From positions 62,001 to 126,000 of the forward strand of contig JBAXOB010000003.1 of the NCBI GenBank assembly GCA_037133475.1: 64,000 nucleotides of DNA, read 5' to 3'. Position 1 is the first letter of the stretch; the number at the start of each line of letters is the position of its first letter. Position numbers and translations under genes: made by a program. Source of the stretch: CAIVAT01 sp037133475 (GTDB lineage: Bacteria; Bacteroidota; Bacteroidia; Bacteroidales; FEN-979). The notes below the pieces were generated by a model. It made no database searches and was not told the DNA's origin. It worked only from the letters and a program-made list of their open reading frames with translations. Of the stretch, positions 60,105-64,000 are shown one piece after another.

Positions 60105-61676
60105 ATGCGGCGATTACAGTTATTGCTATTGATCCTTTCTTCACTCTCCTCATTTCCGGTTTTGGCGCAGGTCCCCGCCGCAAAGGATTTCAGCGACAAA
60201 CCCCTGCGTGTTGAAATTCCCGCCAGGTCGGTCAATGAAACTTACCGGGTGATCCCCTGCGGAACAAAAGGAATGATCCTGTTTTTCAGAAGCCAGGAGA
60301 TAGCCGATGAAACCAGGATAAAATGGTATTTTTCCCTCTACGACACCAACCTTCAGCTGCAATGGGTGAAAAATATCCCGCTGTTGAACGATATGGAATT
60401 CAGGTTCCAGCAATCCGGGGCGGATACCCTGGCACTGTTGTTCCTCCACACAGGGAAAACGCGTGGAACTGAAAACGATTTCCAGATTTTACGGATTGTC
60501 CCCGGCAAGGGTACCATGATCCTGAATGCAGGGAAGATTAACCAGGATGCAGAGGTAGTCGCCTTTGGACTTCAAAAGGGGAGAGGGTGGCTGGGCTGTA
60601 ATATGAAAGGGCAGGCAGGCAAAATACTGAATATTAAATTGTCATCGGGGCTGGTTCATGGCTTCCCGCTGGGGCAGGGAACCCAGATAGGCATCAAATG
60701 GATGCAGCCTGATTCGGTGGGAGCGACTGTTTCGACCGTTGTCAGCCGGCCGTTGTCGAAAAAGAGTATTGAACAGTACCTCGTTCGTTATGATACCGCC
60801 GGACTCATTAAAAGTGAAATATTGATCGGGTCGCAGGATTTCAGCCGCGATTTAACACATGTTATAATACCTGATCCCTCTGCTTCACCCGGTTTGGTCA
60901 TGGGCAGCTACGGGGAGTTTGTTACCCTTTCGGGCCAGAAAAATAAAGTTACCGATGCCTCTGCCGGATTTTTCACCAGCACGGTGGCAAACGGAGCCCA
61001 GAAATCGCTGAATTTCTATAATTTCCTGGAGATGTCCAATGCCAACAGCCTGCTCACAGAACGCGAGATAATGAACCTGAAAAAAAAAGCGCTTAGAAAA
61101 AATAAAACCCTGTCGGAATATTCGCTTGACTTATCGATCCTTCTCCACGGGGTATATCCCTGGCAGGAACAGCTCATACTGGTTGCAGAGGTCTTTTCAC
61201 CTCAATATCATACTGAAAGTTTCACCGATTTTGACTATTATGGCAGACCCTATACCAACAGTTTTTCCGTATTTGATGGCTACAGGTTCTACAATACCAT
61301 TATTGTGGGGTTTGATAAAAGCGGGAAAATGCTTTGGGACAACACATTTGAAATCAGGAACCTGGTATCGCTTGAATTGTCGCCGAAGGTCGTGCTCTTC
61401 CCTTCCCAGCAGGACCTGGTGTTATGTTATGTCAGTGATGGCATGGTCGGTACAAAAATAATTCATGAAAACAGGGTTGTTGAAAAGACTGATTTTGGTC
61501 CGGTCGACCTTTTATACCCTGATGAAAAGCTGATTTCCGAATCAAAGGCGAAACTGATCTCCTGGTATGGAAACTATTTTATCACCTATGGTTACCAGGA
61601 GATAAAAAATATCGCCCTGGCGACGAATAACAAGCGCTTGGTATTTTATTTCAGCAAACTCCGATTTGATAAATAG
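60105..61676 (+). CDS. exported protein of unknown function (523 aa)
   Basis: Signal peptide (1-22, ending VLAQ). The mature part is beta-rich, with repeating short blocks such as KWYFSLYDTNLQLQWVKNI and DKSGKMLWDNTFEIRN that look like propeller or repeat strands. No sorting domain, lipobox, TonB or enzyme motif was recognised. It could be periplasmic. A near -7 box (TATTTTTA, 60080-60087) lies upstream. The stop codon lies in a short palindrome shared with the convergent lipoprotein gene. Confidence 0.75.
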   Translation: MRRLQLLLLILSSLSSFPVLAQVPAAKDFSDKPLRVEIPARSVNETYRVIPCGTKGMILFFRSQEIADETRIKWYFSLYDTNLQLQWVKNIPLLNDMEFRFQQSGADTLALLFLHTGKTRGTENDFQILRIVPGKGTMILNAGKINQDAEVVAFGLQKGRGWLGCNMKGQAGKILNIKLSSGLVHGFPLGQGTQIGIKWMQPDSVGATVSTVVSRPLSKKSIEQYLVRYDTAGLIKSEILIGSQDFSRDLTHVIIPDPSASPGLVMGSYGEFVTLSGQKNKVTDASAGFFTSTVANGAQKSLNFYNFLEMSNANSLLTEREIMNLKKKALRKNKTLSEYSLDLSILLHGVYPWQEQLILVAEVFSPQYHTESFTDFDYYGRPYTNSFSVFDGYRFYNTIIVGFDKSGKMLWDNTFEIRNLVSLELSPKVVLFPSQQDLVLCYVSDGMVGTKIIHENRVVEKTDFGPVDLLYPDEKLISESKAKLISWYGNYFITYGYQEIKNIALATNNKRLVFYFSKLRFDK

Positions 61677-61687
61677 GAGGCCTATTT
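61671..61687. other. palindrome spanning two convergent stop codons
   Basis: AAATAGG (61671-61677), three bases, CCTATTT (61681-61687). The plus gene's TAG (61674-61676) and the minus gene's TAG (61684-61682) occupy symmetric places in the arms. The short stem could act as a weak two-way terminator. Confidence 0.6.
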
Positions 61688-61999
61688 CTTAATGATCAAC
61701 AATTTGTTGTCACAATACAACACCATAATAGTGGTGTCCTTATGGTATTGGGGACCATCGATGGTGAGCGTATAGGGCTGGTTACCAGTCAGTGAGAAGG
61801 GTAGGGTGTAATCCTTGTCAACGGTCATCGTATTGTGCGTCTGGGCGATTTGGACCGAAAGGGCAGAATCGAGTTTGTTTTCCACACTAAGCACACCTTT
61901 ACCGCTGCAGGGAGTTTCTGTCGTTTTTTTAACACATCCGGAAAGGACTAATAATGAGGATACTATGATCACTGAGCAGACGATGACAATATTTTTCAT
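61682..61999 (-). CDS. small lipoprotein (105 aa)
   Basis: The start at 61999 (MKNIVIVCSVIIVSSLL) is chosen over an in-frame ATG at 62077, because that lies upstream of the promoter. Lipobox VLSGC gives Cys22. The mature part is small and beta-rich (VLSVENKLDSALSVQIAQTHNTM). No known family. A complete promoter with correct spacing sits just upstream. Confidence 0.78.
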   Translation of the reverse strand: MKNIVIVCSVIIVSSLLVLSGCVKKTTETPCSGKGVLSVENKLDSALSVQIAQTHNTMTVDKDYTLPFSLTGNQPYTLTIDGPQYHKDTTIMVLYCDNKLLIIKK

Positions 62000-62019
62000 G
62001 GGATTAGTATTGGTAAATG

Positions 62020-62049
62020 CAAAAATACAAGGATTCACGCAAAAACAAA
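62020..62049 (-). promoter_or_regulatory. promoter (-33 and -7) of the small lipoprotein gene
   Basis: On the minus strand TTTG (62049-62046), an 18-base spacer, then TATTTTTG (62027-62020). The ATG is at 61999. Confidence 0.78.
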
Positions 62050-62266
62050 ATATTTTAAATCTTTTATATTCTGACAAAAATATTTGTGTTAGGGTTGTCT
62101 GTACGTGTCGATATTTATTAATATTTTGTTAATTTTGTTGATTCAGAGATTGTGTAGAATTTTTATCGTAAGGAATTCTACCTTACAGGCAACTTTTTGA
62201 GTGAAACTTTTGTCGTATATTCGAGTATAAAACAACAGAGCGTAACCGTCTACAAATTCCAAACTT

Positions 62267-64000
62267 ATGTTCCATCGATTTATCCACTGCATTCTTCTGT
62301 CCTTTTTGCTGGTAGCAGCAACCCCTTCGGTATGGGCACAGGATTGTCCGGACACACAGCCAACCATTACAGGCGCTGACATTGCATGTGATCAGAATGC
62401 CTCGTCGGTCATTTACACCTATTCCACGCCGGCTACCACCGGCACGCCGACTCATTCCTATCAGTGGGTGGTTACGCCTGTAGCGGGGAGGACCATTCTG
62501 GGATCAACCACCCAAAACCAGCTCCAGGTGAAATGGCAGACCGTGGGCACCTATACGGTGCAGGTAACCGAGGTGAACAATGATCCTGCTTTTGCGGGAT
62601 GCATCGGAAAAGTCGCTACGAAGACCATCAAGGTTCAGCCCTTGCTTCATGCCTACTTTTATTACGAATTTGATCCGACAGGCGGCTGTTATTACAATAT
62701 CGTGAATTTCACGGGGAATGTTTCCGTTTCTGCCGACCCGAATGTCACCTATTCCTGGAATTTCGGAGATGCCTCCCCTATAGTTTCTGGAACTACCTAC
62801 GGCGTTTTGCAACACACCTTTCCGCCAACCTCAGGCGTAACCTACACGGTTACCCTTACGGTTACCAATTCAGCCGGACAATCCGATATGATCACCGATT
62901 ACGTCTATGTCAACCCCGACCAGTATAAACCGGTTGCCACCTTTTCCAATTCGGCCCAGCCCCAACCGAACAACTGCCTCTATAACCCCATGTCGTTTGA
63001 TGCTTCGGCTTCCCTGCCTAAACCTATAACCAACCCTGACAATACGATCACGATCCGCTATTATGAATGGGATTTTGACGATCCTACCTCCGGTTCCAGC
63101 AACCTGGTAAATACAGGAACGCTGCCTACCGTATCGCATGTTTTCAGCACTTTTGGCGTACATCATGTCAAACTGACCATTGTCAATACCCCCTATTGCA
63201 CGGCAACCTTCACCAAAGACATTACCATTGACAACACGATCCCAACCGCATCTTTTACCAACACCATCGCCTGCCTGGGTGAAGCAACCCAATTCACCAC
63301 AACTTCGGTAACCCCGATAGGAACAATTACCCAGCTTGACTGGATCTATGGCGACGGTACCTCCTATACCAGCACAAACCCTGCGGAGGCCATCAACCAT
63401 AAATACCTGGCCCTTGGCACCTACAGTGCAAAACTCAGGGTTACAAACTCAAACAACTGCATTTCTGAATATTTCATCAAGCCGGTTTCGGTCAATCCCG
63501 CCCCTATGGCCAGTTTCCTTGTTGGAAACGCCTGCCTGGGCGAAGCCGTTGCCTTCACCAATACCAGTACCCTGAACGGCGGCAGCCAGATCAGCAATTT
63601 CCTGTGGAACTTCTCCGATCCTTTATCGGGTTCAAACAGCTCGACGGATCCCAATCCAACCCACATGTTCAGCGCCCTGGGAACCTACCCGGTAAGCCTG
63701 CAGGTTACCAATACCGACGGATGTGCCAATACCTATACCATCAGCCCTGCGCTGGTGGTGAACCCCAAACCAGCGGTTAACTTTACCTTCCAGAACGGTA
63801 CCCAGAACTGGGAAATCCTCTTCCATAACATTACGGGTGCCTCCGTCGGAAACAACCTGGTATGGGATTATGGCGACGGAACCTATGGCTACGGACCAAA
63901 TCCTTCGCATGTTTATCAGGGACCAGGAAATTTCCTCGTAACCCTTACCGCCACCGACGCCATCAACGGATGTTCAAACAGTATTCAGCAGCAGGTCAGT
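62267..64000 (+). CDS. secreted PKD-repeat protein, partial (C-terminus beyond window)
   Basis: The frame is open from ATG 62267 to the window end (578 codons, no stop). Signal peptide (1-25, ending VWAQ). Then Ig-like/PKD-type modules of about 80-90 residues one after another. Typical PKD closing and core pieces recur: TYSWNFGD, YEWDFDDP, LDWIYGDGTSY, NFLWNFSD, LVWDYGDGTYGYG, each followed by VxLTVTN-type strands. Such proteins in Bacteroidota are usually very large, with a T9SS sorting domain at the far end; that end is not visible. Probably a surface adhesin or gliding-type protein (inference). Confidence 0.88.
   Translation, partial: MFHRFIHCILLSFLLVAATPSVWAQDCPDTQPTITGADIACDQNASSVIYTYSTPATTGTPTHSYQWVVTPVAGRTILGSTTQNQLQVKWQTVGTYTVQVTEVNNDPAFAGCIGKVATKTIKVQPLLHAYFYYEFDPTGGCYYNIVNFTGNVSVSADPNVTYSWNFGDASPIVSGTTYGVLQHTFPPTSGVTYTVTLTVTNSAGQSDMITDYVYVNPDQYKPVATFSNSAQPQPNNCLYNPMSFDASASLPKPITNPDNTITIRYYEWDFDDPTSGSSNLVNTGTLPTVSHVFSTFGVHHVKLTIVNTPYCTATFTKDITIDNTIPTASFTNTIACLGEATQFTTTSVTPIGTITQLDWIYGDGTSYTSTNPAEAINHKYLALGTYSAKLRVTNSNNCISEYFIKPVSVNPAPMASFLVGNACLGEAVAFTNTSTLNGGSQISNFLWNFSDPLSGSNSSTDPNPTHMFSALGTYPVSLQVTNTDGCANTYTISPALVVNPKPAVNFTFQNGTQNWEILFHNITGASVGNNLVWDYGDGTYGYGPNPSHVYQGPGNFLVTLTATDAINGCSNSIQQQVS

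Overview
This window comes from a member of the Bacteroidota, probably a free-living or sediment/digester type of Bacteroidales-like bacterium. The evidence is a SusC/RagA-type TonB receptor, many secreted proteins ending in type IX secretion (T9SS type A) sorting domains, DUF4271 beside hemD, and at least fifteen Bacteroidota-type -7 promoter boxes (TAnnTTTG) just upstream of genes. Shine-Dalgarno sequences are mostly absent. No rRNA, tRNA, complete insertion sequence, prophage or CRISPR array was seen.

Layout. 1-13.9 kb is almost all on the minus strand. It holds a SusC receptor cut by the window edge, three small membrane proteins, a histidine ammonia-lyase homologue whose MIO triad reads Ala-Cys-Gly, hisS, a WbuC-like cupin, the ABC-F factor EttA, two glycosyltransferases and an LptF/LptG permease. 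14-21.2 kb (plus) has a GNAT-like protein and three tandem paralogous secreted Asp-box proteins, each with its own promoter and terminator. 21.3-25.5 kb is a cytochrome c maturation cluster (ccmB, ccmC, a ccmD-like gene, and ccmE with a CxxxY haem motif), followed by a UbiD-family decarboxylase. 25.7-30.5 kb has a TonB receptor, a secreted T9SS protein and ornithine aminotransferase. 30.8-34.1 kb has an ABC exporter divergent from arginine deiminase. 34.1-45.2 kb is a mixed plus-strand run: a 1140-residue Asp-box/discoidin T9SS protein, a YkgJ-type Cys-cluster protein, an SDR, a C69 dipeptidase, an MnmA variant lacking the second catalytic Cys, an M28 peptidase and GtrA. 45.2-52.4 kb (minus) is a compact nine-gene housekeeping run: panB, rluA-like, DUF4271, hemD, rnpA, yidD, S41 protease, cdd, chaN. 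52.4-64 kb (plus) has a lipoprotein, dnaK, three large surface/secreted proteins and the start of a PKD-repeat protein cut by the window end.

Genes that may work together. The Ccm proteins mature c-type cytochromes and the UbiD enzyme probably serves menaquinone synthesis, which fits a respiratory lifestyle. Arginine deiminase, ornithine aminotransferase and the histidine lyase point to amino-acid catabolism. The M28 and C69 peptidases and the T9SS cargo suggest growth on extracellular protein or polymer.

The most unusual non-coding feature is a set of dispersed short-tandem-repeat arrays in intergenic gaps between co-directional genes. One family has 8/9-bp units (CATTCCTG / CATTGCCTG) at five loci. 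A second has 7-bp units (GATATTC) at two loci. A third has 7-bp units (CARTAGG) at one locus. There is also a candidate degraded group II intron 5' fragment beside the SusC gene.
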